Origin: Halomonas sp.
GTDB lineage: Bacteria > Pseudomonadota > Gammaproteobacteria > Pseudomonadales > Halomonadaceae
Direction of reading: 5' to 3'
NCBI RefSeq assembly: GCF_020832045.1
Contig: NZ_JAFIFK010000003.1
Span: 1-64,000 of the forward strand
DNA length: 64,000 nucleotides
Part shown: one piece after another, positions 9,284 to 16,978 of the stretch
How the letters are laid out: the number at the start of each line of letters is the position of its first letter
How positions within the stretch are numbered: the stretch's first letter is position 1
Notes under the pieces: generated by a model
Told to the model about the DNA's origin: nothing
The model's database searches: none
What the model saw: only the letters and a program-made list of their open reading frames with translations
Translations under genes and position numbers: made by a program

Positions 9284-11212
9284 TCAGGGTTGAGTCTCTG
9301 CCACGTCGGGCTGGGTCGTCTGCTCGACCCTGAGTCTTACATTGACGAGTGTCAGGTCGTGTTCGTCCAGGGCCAGCCGACAGTGCGCATTCACGGTGCA
9401 CTCGGCGGCATCCTGGAGGGGGCCGCCGTCGGGGCCCTGCATCCTCTCCGCCAAAGCGGGAGAAATCGCTAGGGTGGTGGTCTCGCGATTGCCCCGTATC
9501 TGCTTCTCGCTAGGTACCGAGTTGAGCTGCAGGCTTTCGACCAGGCTGCCCTCCAGGCGGAAGTAGCCTGGTGGCAATTCGACCGAAGGCCGGCTCTTGT
9601 CGATGAGCGCTGCGCTGAGCCAGCGGTCGAGCCGTTCCGGCTGTTGATTACGCTCCCAGGTCTGATCGCGGGCGATATGCATCGATACGCGGTCCGGCGG
9701 TGCCATTACTCCGGTGGAGAGGATCAGCAAGAGCAGCAGTACACCGTAGGCGAACCCATGCAGTACGTGGCCCATGCGACGCTGGCGACTTGCCGCGACC
9801 GGATCGTCAGGCTCGCCGGCGGAAATACCTTGGCGCGACCATTTCTGTCGATTGAAGCGGAAGCTGACATAGGTCTTGAGCATCGCGCCCCACACCTGGT
9901 TGTAGTAGATCAGTGGAATCCACAGCAGGCTGAAGCGGCCGCGCTGCCAGGCGAGTATCAGCGTGGCAATGCCGCGGGTCATGAGAATCCACAGCACATA
10001 GGCGAAGAAGAACGAAGGTCTCACGAACAGCGACACCAGCGTCACCACCGTGGGACCGACCAGCGTCGTCCACATGGAAAGGCGCTGATCGACAAGGCTC
10101 CACCAAGTGAACATGCCCATCGGCCGCGGCCCCAGGGCGATGGCACGGTTGCTGGTACGCAGCATGTTGCCGTACCACCGGCGCATCAGGTCGGTGGTCG
10201 AGGCAAAGAAGCGCCGTCGATCAGGCAACTCCTCGAACCCGGTCACGTAGACATCGGGAATGTAGAGCATGCGCCAGCCGTTCTTCAGCAGCCAATACCA
10301 GGAAGACTTGTCGTCCCCCGACAGGAATTTGAAATTGCCGAAACGCCAGTGGTCGACGTGATCGCTCTCGATCAGCTCGATGAAGTCGGGCTGAGTCGCC
10401 AGGTCGGCCCGGAATACGCTGTAGCGGCCGGTGAGGACCAGCAGCCGGCGGGACACCGACATGGAGCTCATCATCAAGTGCCGTTGTGCGTAACGCAGGT
10501 CGTACCACTCGCGGGTCGCATCGTTGCCGGTGACTTCGGCGCGGTTGTTGGTGGTCAAAGCCCCCAAATCGTTCTGGGCCTGGAAGAAGGAGAGCGAACG
10601 CGCCAGTGTGCCCGGTTCCAGACGAATGTCTCCGTCCATCGAGATCAGCAGGGAACCCGGCGCCGGGAGGCGCCGGGATATTGCTCTCAGGACTTCTGCC
10701 ATGGCAGAGCGCTTGCCGTCCCCCTTCTGGAACATATAGCGAACTTCAATATTCCTCGGCCACCCATGCTCGTCCATCACGTGGGTGATGACATCCACGT
10801 CGGTACGGTCCGAAACGGAGGCGAAGATCGTCGTCGGTACGCCATATTCCTGCGCTTCCCGGATCAGAGCGTCATAGACCTGAAAGTTGATCTGCCCCTC
10901 GATACGGAAAGAGGTGCATAGCACGAACAGCTCCGGGGGCAGATCGAGCTCGCCAACCGCATCGGCTTCGGCGCGCATGCGCGGAAAGATGACACGGTTG
11001 TACCAGACCGAGCGTACCGCCTGCACCGCCCACCAGGAGTAGCGCCAGATGGCAATCGTCCCGATGACGAAGAAAAACGTCTGCGATTCGGGCGAGAACA
11101 CATCCGACGGCAGCCTGCCGAAAATGAAAATCAGCAGTGCTACCCCGAATAGGAAAGTGGTCAGTTCCGTCACCCAGCTGGCAACGGTATGATCGCGGTG
11201 AGTCGCGGACAT
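9284..11212 (-). CDS. Alg8-like processive family 2 glycosyltransferase with C-terminal extension
   Basis: Predicted polymerase that builds and translocates the polysaccharide across the inner membrane. The 642-aa product has membrane segments near the N-terminus (about 15-70), then a GT-A domain with SDRTD, the SMDGD metal-binding motif and FLSGDDKSS. RRWYGNMLR is the Alg8 version of the acceptor-site RW motif. Several membrane helices follow (about 370-510). Pseudomonas Alg8 is 494 aa. Here about 135 extra residues (508-642) follow the last helix and should be periplasmic; they hold two cysteines (AECTVNAHC) and resemble nothing I recognise. RBS AAGGAG overlaps the ugd stop codon (TAAGGAGCTCCAATG), implying coupling. 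Alg8 itself uses GDP-mannuronate; with ugd next door UDP-glucuronate is the likely donor, by inference. Confidence 0.88.
   Translation of the reverse strand: MSATHRDHTVASWVTELTTFLFGVALLIFIFGRLPSDVFSPESQTFFFVIGTIAIWRYSWWAVQAVRSVWYNRVIFPRMRAEADAVGELDLPPELFVLCTSFRIEGQINFQVYDALIREAQEYGVPTTIFASVSDRTDVDVITHVMDEHGWPRNIEVRYMFQKGDGKRSAMAEVLRAISRRLPAPGSLLISMDGDIRLEPGTLARSLSFFQAQNDLGALTTNNRAEVTGNDATREWYDLRYAQRHLMMSSMSVSRRLLVLTGRYSVFRADLATQPDFIELIESDHVDHWRFGNFKFLSGDDKSSWYWLLKNGWRMLYIPDVYVTGFEELPDRRRFFASTTDLMRRWYGNMLRTSNRAIALGPRPMGMFTWWSLVDQRLSMWTTLVGPTVVTLVSLFVRPSFFFAYVLWILMTRGIATLILAWQRGRFSLLWIPLIYYNQVWGAMLKTYVSFRFNRQKWSRQGISAGEPDDPVAASRQRRMGHVLHGFAYGVLLLLLILSTGVMAPPDRVSMHIARDQTWERNQQPERLDRWLSAALIDKSRPSVELPPGYFRLEGSLVESLQLNSVPSEKQIRGNRETTTLAISPALAERMQGPDGGPLQDAAECTVNAHCRLALDEHDLTLVNVRLRVEQTTQPDVAETQP
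9287..9691 (-). other. Unassigned C-terminal domain of the Alg8-like synthase
   Basis: Codes for residues 508-642 of the synthase, after the last membrane helix (GVLLLLLILSTGV). It includes PSVELPPGYFRLEGSL and a paired-cysteine segment. The length excess over Pseudomonas Alg8 corresponds to this region. No motif was recognised. Confidence 0.55.
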
Positions 11213-11221
11213 TGGAGCTCC

Positions 11222-12568
11222 TTACGCCAGCACGGGGCGTATGGAGTCACCACGACCGATCCCGTAGTAGGCAAGCCCGGCAGCCTTAACGGTTTCGGGT
11301 TGGAACAGGTTGCGTCCATCCACCAGCACAGGCTCCTCGAGCGTGTGGTGAAGCTCGCTGAAATCGATAGTGCGGAAGGCCTTCCATTCGGTACAGATGA
11401 CCAGAGCATGAGCGCCTTCGAGCGTGTCGTCCCGGCGCTCGGTCAGCACCAGATCCTCGCGCTCGCCATAGATGCGGCGGCATTCGTACATGGCCTCCGG
11501 ATCGTAGGCCTGGACGCGGGCGCCGGCATCCCATAGCGCTTCCATCAGCGCACGGCTTGGCGCTTCGCGCATGTCGTCGGTGTTGGGCTTGAAAGCCAGG
11601 CCCCATATGGCAATGGTCTTGCCTGCCAGCTGGCCGTCGAAAGCCTGACACAGCTTTTCGAACAGCTTGTTCTTCTGACGAGAGTTGACCCGCTCTACCG
11701 CCTTGATCATCTCGGCGGGATGACCGATTTCCTCGGCAGTATGAGCCAGGGCCTTGACGTCCTTGGGGAAACAGGAGCCGCCATAGCCGCAGCCGGGGTA
11801 GATGAAGCTGTAGCCGATTCGAGGGTCGGAGCCGATTCCGTGGCGAACTTCCTCCACATCGGCGCCGAGACGCTCGGCAAGGTTGGCGACTTCATTGATG
11901 AAGCTGATCTTGGTGGCGAGCATGGCATTGGCCGCATACTTGGTCAGCTCGGCGCTGCGTATCCCCATGAACAGCATCTTGTCACGCTGGCGGTTGTAGG
12001 GACCGTAGCACTCCAGCATGACTTTCTTGACCCGCTCCGAGTCGGTACCCACCACGATACGAGAGCCACGCGAAAAGTCCTCGATCGCGGCCCCTTCCTT
12101 GAGAAACTCGGGGTTGGAGCAAACATCGAACGCCAGGTCGACGCCGCGTTTCTCCAGCTCGGCGGCAACGGTGCGCTCGACTTTGCTGGCCGTGCCCACC
12201 GGTACGGTCGACTTGTCGACGACGATCTTGTAGTCGTTCATGTGCTTGCCGACGGTTTCCGCAACCTTCAGCACGTACTTGAGGTCCGCACTGCCATCCT
12301 CGTCGGAAGGTGTACCCACCGCGATGAACTGGAGTACACCGAACTCGACTGCCTTGGCGGCATCGGTGGTGAATTCGATGCGTCCTGCGGCCTTGTTCTT
12401 GCTGATCAGATCTTCCAGGCCAGGCTCGTAGATGGGCACTTCGCCGGCATTTAGGCGTGCCACCTTGTCCTCATCGACGTCCACACACATGACCTGATGG
12501 CCCACGTCGGCCAGACACGCACCGGTAACCAGTCCGACATAGCCAGATCCGAAGATGGTGATTTTCAT
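11222..12568 (-). CDS. ugd: UDP-glucose 6-dehydrogenase
   Basis: Oxidises UDP-glucose to UDP-glucuronate with two NAD+ in the cytoplasm. The 448-aa product has N-terminal Rossmann motif [18 protein letters not shown], the lysine region [23 protein letters not shown], and catalytic cysteine motif [29 protein letters not shown] lies in the C-terminal nucleotide-sugar domain. FLKEGAAI and FPKDVKAL favour a UDP-glucose over a GDP-mannose enzyme, though the families are close. It is the first gene of the operon, where Pseudomonas has algD. The start at 12568 ([13 protein letters not shown]) matches the family, with GGAG 11 bases upstream; an in-frame ATG at 12577 sits only 2 bases from GGAG. Confidence 0.93.
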   Translation of the reverse strand: MKITIFGSGYVGLVTGACLADVGHQVMCVDVDEDKVARLNAGEVPIYEPGLEDLISKNKAAGRIEFTTDAAKAVEFGVLQFIAVGTPSDEDGSADLKYVLKVAETVGKHMNDYKIVVDKSTVPVGTASKVERTVAAELEKRGVDLAFDVCSNPEFLKEGAAIEDFSRGSRIVVGTDSERVKKVMLECYGPYNRQRDKMLFMGIRSAELTKYAANAMLATKISFINEVANLAERLGADVEEVRHGIGSDPRIGYSFIYPGCGYGGSCFPKDVKALAHTAEEIGHPAEMIKAVERVNSRQKNKLFEKLCQAFDGQLAGKTIAIWGLAFKPNTDDMREAPSRALMEALWDAGARVQAYDPEAMYECRRIYGEREDLVLTERRDDTLEGAHALVICTEWKAFRTIDFSELHHTLEEPVLVDGRNLFQPETVKAAGLAYYGIGRGDSIRPVLA

Positions 12569-12691
12569 GATCGTCATCGCTCCTTGCTGTTTGGGCCCCA
12601 TTCATCCAATCGACGCCCCGCGACGGTCGTGACCGACGCTAGATGGCGCTTAGGGCCGTGTTTTTACTTCATTAGCGTGCCATGTAGTACG

Positions 12692-12751
12692 CAACTTCCA
12701 CGCCAACTGGAAAATGTTCTTTCCAATTAGTGAGTTGGCGTAAATGTGGAG
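12692..12751. repeat. Imperfect palindrome in the probable ugd leader
   Basis: Core inverted repeat ACGCCAACT (12700-12708) with AGTTGGCGT (12733-12741). An inner GGAAA/TTTCC pair sits at 12709-12713 and 12720-12724, and an outer ACTTCCAC/GTGGAGGT-like pair flanks it. If transcribed it would fold into a branched hairpin in the 5' leader; as DNA it could bind a dimeric regulator. Confidence 0.6.
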
Positions 12752-12780
12752 GTTTTATATTGGAGATGGTGCTGCTAATG

Positions 12781-12862
12781 TGTCGCCAGTAGGAGACGCG
12801 ATAGGCGCAAAGCCGACTGAGCCTTTTAGATCAAGGGTTTGATCTGTCTCCTACTGGCGACA
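12781..12862. repeat. 17-bp perfect inverted repeat enclosing 48 bp
   Basis: TGTCGCCAGTAGGAGAC (12781-12797) and its exact complement (12846-12862) flank a 48-bp core. The core contains two small hairpins, GGC-GCAAA-GCC and AGATCAA-GGGT-TTGATCT. The form fits a very small MITE-like element, a terminator for the RimK-like gene, or a two-site operator. No target-site duplication was seen. Confidence 0.6.
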
Positions 12863-12945
12863 AGGATAGGTGATGATTAAGTAAACTATTGATGAGAAAT
12901 TGTTGCTGGGGAGTAAGGGCAGGTGTGGCCAATTGGCGACGCCGG

Positions 12946-14451
12946 TCACTGTGACGCCGATCTGGCCGCCACTCGAGCTTCCATTCGGGAGAGGAATACG
13001 CCCATGATGCGCTCATAGAGCTTGCGTCCAAGCAGGTTGTCCTCGATACCTGCATCGACGTTGGGGTTGTCGTTGACCTCGATGACGACCACGCGATCTC
13101 CCGCCTGCTTGATATCGACCCCGTATAGACCGTCACCGATCAGGCGCGTTGCCTTGAGGGCGGCCTTGATTACAGATGGTGGAACTTCGGAAGGATCGTG
13201 AGTGGTAAATCCACCGCTTTTGACCCGAGTGCCCGAGTGGTCGTAGATCTGCCAGTGTCCACGCGCCATGTAATACCGGCTGGCGAACAGGACCTGGTCG
13301 TCGAGGACGCCGATACGCCAGTCGTACTCGGTCGGCAGCCACTCCTGCAACAGTAAAAGGGCCGAGTCGTCGAACAGCCGTCTGGCCTCGCGTTCCAACT
13401 GTTCCGGTGATTCGATCTTGACCACCCCGCGGGAGAAGGAGCCGTCGGGGATCTTGAGTACCAGAGGAAAGCTCAGGCCGGCCACCCGCTCGGCGAGCGG
13501 ACGACGATCGCGGCGCTTGAGCAGGATACCCTCGGGCGCCGGCACGCCCCGCGCACGAAGCAGTGCATGGAGGTAGACCTTGTTGGTGCAGCGCAGGATG
13601 TCCCGCGGCGAGTCGATCACTACCAACCCTTCATGTTCGGCCAGCCGCGCCATGCGGTAGGTATGGTGGTCCAGCGCGGTGGTCTCGCGGATGAAGAGGG
13701 CATCGAATTCCGCCAATCGGCCGGCATCGCGGCGGGTGATCAGCGAAACGTCGATGCCCAGCTTGCGCCCGGCTCGTATGAAAGCTTTCAGCGCGCTCGT
13801 ATTGCTGGGTGGCATGGCTTCCTTGGGGTCGACGAGGATGGCCAGGTCGAAGCGATAACGACGGCGCGCCTTAGGCGTACGCCACACCTTGCGCGAATGT
13901 CGGTTGAGCGCGGTGGCGAAAAGATCCTGCTCGTCGGCGTTGAGGTCGCGTAGCGCAATCGGCTTGAGCCGGGCCAGTCGCCACAGGTCATGGCGGCGTA
14001 CCAGGCGCGCCTCGAGTAGCGGACAGGGCAGGCGCTCGAAAAGCTTGCGGGCAAGCCGTGCCAGTTCGGCCTGCTGACACTCACCGAACAGGACTCGCAG
14101 TGTAAGGCTGTCTCCGGCGAGGCGTCCTTGCCGCGCCAGCTCGCCGAGCAGCGGAGCCAGAGTATCCAGCTGCAGATCGACCAGCGCCTTGCGCGACAGC
14201 TCGTTCAGGGTCTCCACGCTGGGTAGCACCCGCTGGCCGCGGGCCTGGGCAAGCAGGGAGACGTAGTAGCCGGTGCCGAGGTAGTCGAGTTCGCCGCAAA
14301 GGTTGATGACATGGGTGCTGCGGTCCTGGTCGGCGGCGCTGCGGTGGCGCCGGTCCAGCGCCAGGAAGTCATCGGCACTGACCAGATCCTCGGAGGGGTA
14401 ATAGGGCTGCCAGTCTTCCTGTCGATCGATGACGATACGCAAGGGGCACAT
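12946..14451 (-). CDS. RimK-like ATP-grasp ligase with RimK-associated N-terminal domain
   Basis: ATP-dependent carboxylate-amine/thiol ligase of about 501 aa; substrate unknown. The N-terminal half (IVIDRQEDWQPYYPSED onward, about residues 3-200) looks like the RimK-like ATP-grasp N-terminal (RLAN) domain. The C-terminal half is a RimK-type ATP-grasp: FPLVLKIPDGSFSRGVVKI, LLLQEWLPTEYDWRIGVL and GVDIKQAGDRVVVIEVNDN, carrying the metal-binding acidic and Asn residues. It is not RimK itself, which is about 300 aa. The frame runs up to 14559, but that start overlaps the divergent GNAT region; 14451 begins where the domain begins, without a strong RBS. Such proteins are often beside a GNAT gene, as here. 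Confidence 0.75.
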   Translation of the reverse strand: MCPLRIVIDRQEDWQPYYPSEDLVSADDFLALDRRHRSAADQDRSTHVINLCGELDYLGTGYYVSLLAQARGQRVLPSVETLNELSRKALVDLQLDTLAPLLGELARQGRLAGDSLTLRVLFGECQQAELARLARKLFERLPCPLLEARLVRRHDLWRLARLKPIALRDLNADEQDLFATALNRHSRKVWRTPKARRRYRFDLAILVDPKEAMPPSNTSALKAFIRAGRKLGIDVSLITRRDAGRLAEFDALFIRETTALDHHTYRMARLAEHEGLVVIDSPRDILRCTNKVYLHALLRARGVPAPEGILLKRRDRRPLAERVAGLSFPLVLKIPDGSFSRGVVKIESPEQLEREARRLFDDSALLLLQEWLPTEYDWRIGVLDDQVLFASRYYMARGHWQIYDHSGTRVKSGGFTTHDPSEVPPSVIKAALKATRLIGDGLYGVDIKQAGDRVVVIEVNDNPNVDAGIEDNLLGRKLYERIMGVFLSRMEARVAARSASQ

Positions 14452-14641
14452 GGGCGAAATCCATTCGGTTGGTTGGTGCGGCGTGGCATCACCGGCTGCG
14501 GCCAGCATGCCGCTGCAAGTACCTGTCGACAAGCGCTTCGACTGGTGAAATGATTTCATGATCCCGGCGCCCGATGCGGCGTCTCGGAGCTCGATTGAGT
14601 GCCCGCTGCTCTACTATTTATTGCCAGTTCCGGAGAGTTCG

Positions 14642-15112
14642 ATGTCCGTCACTCTGCGCCAGGCCCGCCCACAGGACCTGGATGCGCTCAATCGCCTGGA
14701 GCAGGTGGCCTTCAGTGGCGATCGGTTCAGCCGCCGACAGCTTTGGCACCTGCTGAATCGCGCTCATGCCGACACCCTCGTTGCCGACGTCGACGGCAGG
14801 CTCATGGGGTACGGCACGCTGCTGTTTCGTCGCGGCAGCCGGCGTGCCCGGCTTTACTCCTTCTGTGTTCACCCCGAGGCGCGAGGCGGCGGACTGGGGC
14901 GTCAGCTGCTCGAGGCGCTGGAGCGCTGTGCCGTCTCACACGGTTCCGAAGCGCTGGCGCTCGAAGTCAGGGCCGATAATCGCATCGCACTCGGCCTTTA
15001 CCGGCGTTTGGGGTTTCGTCTGGAGCGCTGGCTCGACGACTATTATGAAGATGGCTGCGCCGGCTGGCAGATGAGCAAGTCACTCGAAGCGGCTGAAGAA
15101 GCATCGGTCTAG
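14642..15112 (+). CDS. GNAT family N-acetyltransferase
   Basis: A 156-aa single-domain GCN5-related acetyltransferase. The acetyl-CoA pyrophosphate loop is VHPEARGGGLGRQLLEAL (about residues 77-94), and a C-terminal NRIALGLYRRLGF strand-helix is typical of the fold. ATG 14642 has GGAGAG 4 bases upstream; the longer frame from 14558 overlaps the divergent RimK-like gene. Acceptor unknown. Pairing with a RimK-like ATP-grasp gene suggests both modify the same peptide or metabolite (inference). Confidence 0.85.
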   Translation: MSVTLRQARPQDLDALNRLEQVAFSGDRFSRRQLWHLLNRAHADTLVADVDGRLMGYGTLLFRRGSRRARLYSFCVHPEARGGGLGRQLLEALERCAVSHGSEALALEVRADNRIALGLYRRLGFRLERWLDDYYEDGCAGWQMSKSLEAAEEASV

Positions 15113-15174
15113 GCGCGCAGGGCACGGCCGAGGCTGGTAGAATTTCCGACGTACCGGGCAACCAGGGACCAGAC

Positions 15175-15660
15175 ATGCCTTCCTTCGATATCGTTTCCGA
15201 ATATGACAAGCATGAAGCCAGCAACGCCGTGGATCAGGCCAATCGCGAGATTCAGAGCCGCTTCGACTTCAAGGGCGTCAAGGCCAGCTTCGAGCTCAAT
15301 GGCGACACGGTGCAACTCGAGGCCGAGGTCGACTTTCAGCTCCAGCAGATGATCGACGTGCTGCGCAATCGGCTCATCGCTCGTGGCATCGATGCCCGCT
15401 GCATGGATATTCAGGACCCGGAGCTCTCCGGCGTCCGAGCTCGCCAGCAGGTCAAGCTCAAGCAGGGACTGGAGCAGGCCGAGGCCAAGGATGTCGTCAA
15501 GCGCATCAAGGACAGCAAGCTCAAGGTCCAGTCGCAGATCCAGGGTGAAAAGGTGCGCGTCACCGGCAAGAAGCGTGACGACCTGCAGGATGTGATAGCG
15601 CTGCTGCGCGGTGAGGGTGGCCCCGATCTCGCCCTGCAGTTCGATAATTTCCGAGATTGA
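15175..15660 (+). CDS. yajQ: YajQ family nucleotide-binding protein
   Basis: The 161-aa product matches the YajQ/DUF520 (UPF0234) family along its whole length: MPSFDIVSEYDKHEASNAVD at the start, NREIQSRFDFKGVKASFEL, and IKDSKLKVQSQIQGEKVRVT in the second ferredoxin-like half. Family members in Xanthomonas and Pseudomonas bind cyclic-di-GMP and act with transcription factors; others bind tRNA or nucleotides. A possible -10 TAGAAT lies at 15138-15143. Its place 2.6 kb from a PilZ-controlled polysaccharide operon is suggestive only, since yajQ is widespread. Confidence 0.93.
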   Translation: MPSFDIVSEYDKHEASNAVDQANREIQSRFDFKGVKASFELNGDTVQLEAEVDFQLQQMIDVLRNRLIARGIDARCMDIQDPELSGVRARQQVKLKQGLEQAEAKDVVKRIKDSKLKVQSQIQGEKVRVTGKKRDDLQDVIALLRGEGGPDLALQFDNFRD

Positions 15661-15701
15661 GCGATGCTCCGCCATCGGCCCTTAAGCGGTCGATGGCAAA
15701 T

Positions 15702-15742
15702 CTTGACTTGGCGCAAGCAAGTCTCAAGCCCCTCTGTATATT
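15702..15742 (+). promoter_or_regulatory. Candidate hsp20 promoter with a palindrome over the -35 region
   Basis: GACTTG (15705-15710) and CAAGTC (15718-15723) form an inverted repeat with a 7-bp spacer, extended by CTTGACTTG on the left and CAAGTCTCAAG on the right. A TATATT -10 candidate (15737-15742) follows at a distance that puts the palindrome over the -35. No sigma-32 promoter with correct spacing was found, so a dedicated regulator is possible. Confidence 0.4.
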
Positions 15743-15832
15743 CTCCTCTACGTCAACAATATTACTCTTGCCAGTAAAGGGCCTAATGGCCTGTCCGTTG
15801 CGTCACGTATTTGGAAGATCAGGAGGTGGCGT

Positions 15833-16366
15833 ATGAACCTGCATAAATTTTCTCCCTGGAACTGGTTCAAGAGCGAAAGTGCCAATGTCGACACCCCGGT
15901 GCCTGTCGAACCACGTCGCGGCGAACTCTCGCCGTTGCTCGGCATGCATCAGGAGCTAGACCGCTGGATGGACAATGTGATGCGTCAGTTCGGCATGCCT
16001 TCCCTGGAGAGCCGTTTCGGCGCGATGTCCGGCTTGCTGCGGCCGCAGCTCGACATTGCAGAGCGCGATGACGAATACTTGATCAGCGTCGAGGTGCCTG
16101 GTATCGAAGAAAAGGATGTCAAACTCTCGCTGGACGACTATCGCCTAGTAATCGAAGGCGAGAAGCGCCAGGAAAGCACCAGCAAGGAAGATAAGTTCCA
16201 GCGTATCGAGCGTTCCTATGGCAGCTTTCGAAGGGTGCTAGATCTACCCGCTGACGCACGTACCGATGAGATCAGGGCTAGCTTTGCCAAGGGCGTGCTC
16301 AAGGTGCACATACCCCGCAGCGGCGAGGTGAAGTCGCGGCGTCGTGAAATACCATTCACTAGCTGA
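15833..16366 (+). CDS. Hsp20/alpha-crystallin small heat-shock protein
   Basis: ATP-independent holdase of 177 aa. The alpha-crystallin domain covers about residues 70-175: LDIAERDDEYLISVEVPGIEEKD (first strands) and FRRVLDLPADARTDEIRASF, then the signature AKGVLKVHIPR (A-x-x-x-G-V-L). The N-terminal arm (about 70 residues) is the variable oligomerisation region. RBS AGGAGGT lies 4 bases before ATG. A rho-independent terminator follows at 16381, so it is probably a single-gene transcript. Confidence 0.93.
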   Translation: MNLHKFSPWNWFKSESANVDTPVPVEPRRGELSPLLGMHQELDRWMDNVMRQFGMPSLESRFGAMSGLLRPQLDIAERDDEYLISVEVPGIEEKDVKLSLDDYRLVIEGEKRQESTSKEDKFQRIERSYGSFRRVLDLPADARTDEIRASFAKGVLKVHIPRSGEVKSRRREIPFTS

Positions 16367-16380
16367 GATAAACTCCGTCA

Positions 16381-16408
16381 GCTCGCCTTCGGGCGAGCTT
16401 TTTCTTTT
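16381..16408 (+). terminator. Rho-independent terminator of hsp20
   Basis: 7-bp GC-rich stem (16381-16387 with 16392-16398), UUCG-type tetraloop and a T-rich tail TTTTTCTTTT. Confidence 0.9.
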
Positions 16409-16502
16409 CTCCTAACGGCGTCATAGCCATGGCCGATTGGCTCGTACTGCCGAGATGCGCTTCAATGAAGGCAGCAGGGAAAGCCATCATTGGAGCTCGC
16501 GG

Positions 16503-16907
16503 ATGCATTCGCTTCGTCGCGCCTTTTATATTGCCATCGCCTGGGTCAGCTTCGCGCTAGGGGTCATTGGTGTGTTCGTGCCGCTGATGCCGACTACCTG
16601 TTTCATGCTGCTGGCCGTTTGGGCCGCCTCGCGGGGCTCGCCGCGCTTTGCACGGTGGATACGCGAGCATCCGCGCTTCGGTCCTACCGTGGTGGCCTGG
16701 GAGGGCGAGCGTGCCATCCCACGCCACGCCAAGTGGCTCGCCGGTGTCATGCTGGCTTTCTCCGTCGTAGTGCTCCTGCTAACGCTCAGCTTGGTGTGGC
16801 TCAAGTTGCTGCTGGTGACCGGCCTCTCACTGCTGGGGCTGTGGATCGCCACACGCCCTGAACCCGCCCGGCTGACCAGCGAAACGGTGCGTCTGGCACG
16901 CCGCTGA
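16503..16907 (+). CDS. YbaN family inner-membrane protein (DUF454)
   Basis: A 134-aa membrane protein of unknown function. The DUF454 pattern is clear: LGVIGVFVPLMPTTCFMLLA in the first helix pair, then WAASRGSPRFARWIREHPRFGP and two more helices near residues 80-115. ATG 16503 (MHSLRRAFYIAIAW) is chosen for GGAG 7 bases upstream and the family N-terminus; upstream codons to 16437 look non-coding. It lies directly upstream of pepN, which has its own promoter. Confidence 0.85.
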   Translation: MHSLRRAFYIAIAWVSFALGVIGVFVPLMPTTCFMLLAVWAASRGSPRFARWIREHPRFGPTVVAWEGERAIPRHAKWLAGVMLAFSVVVLLLTLSLVWLKLLLVTGLSLLGLWIATRPEPARLTSETVRLARR

Positions 16908-16919
16908 GGCCATGCGCCT

Positions 16920-16949
16920 TTGAGCTTGTGCTGTCGGCGCCCGTACAAT
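16920..16949 (+). promoter_or_regulatory. Sigma-70 promoter of pepN
   Basis: TTGAGC (16920-16925), 18-bp spacer and TACAAT (16944-16949). The predicted start near 16956 leaves a leader of about 23 nt before the pepN ATG. Confidence 0.65.
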
Positions 16950-16978
16950 GGTCGCCGACCATGGACAGGAGCCTTCCA

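Larger units (their letters stand above)
12569..12945. promoter_or_regulatory. AT-rich regulatory gap upstream of the exopolysaccharide operon
   Basis: This 377-bp gap has no gene. Counting bases at 12661-12780 gives about 42% GC, well below the flanking genes. On the minus strand a candidate -10 TATAAA (12759-12754) would give a leader of about 180 nt before ugd; no good -35 accompanies it. One palindrome lies on each side of this -10 (12692-12751 and 12781-12862), suggesting operator sites or folded RNA. I found no convincing cyclic-di-GMP riboswitch. Confidence 0.55.

Noticed and set aside
9644-10921. 425-codon plus-strand frame antisense to the alg8-like gene
   Set aside because: Shadow frame caused by high GC; composition (many His, Gln, Arg) is not protein-like and the opposite strand has full family motifs.
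2857-12568. Calling the operon a true alginate locus
   Set aside because: The dehydrogenase has UDP-glucose type features, and epimerase, acetylase, AlgX and AlgE genes are missing; alginate is not excluded but is not the best reading.
12630-12700. Sigma-54 promoter (TGGCACG on the minus strand) before ugd
   Set aside because: The downstream element reads TGAA, not the required TTGC.
12781-12862. Possible cyclic-di-GMP (GEMM-type) riboswitch because of a GGCGCAAAGCC stretch
   Set aside because: The resemblance is short, on the strand opposite to the ugd transcript, and the required paired tetraloop-receptor elements are not visible.
15702-15736. Sigma-32 promoter for hsp20 (CTTGACT ... CCCCTCTG)
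   Set aside because: The spacer between the two elements is 20 bp, too long for RpoH.
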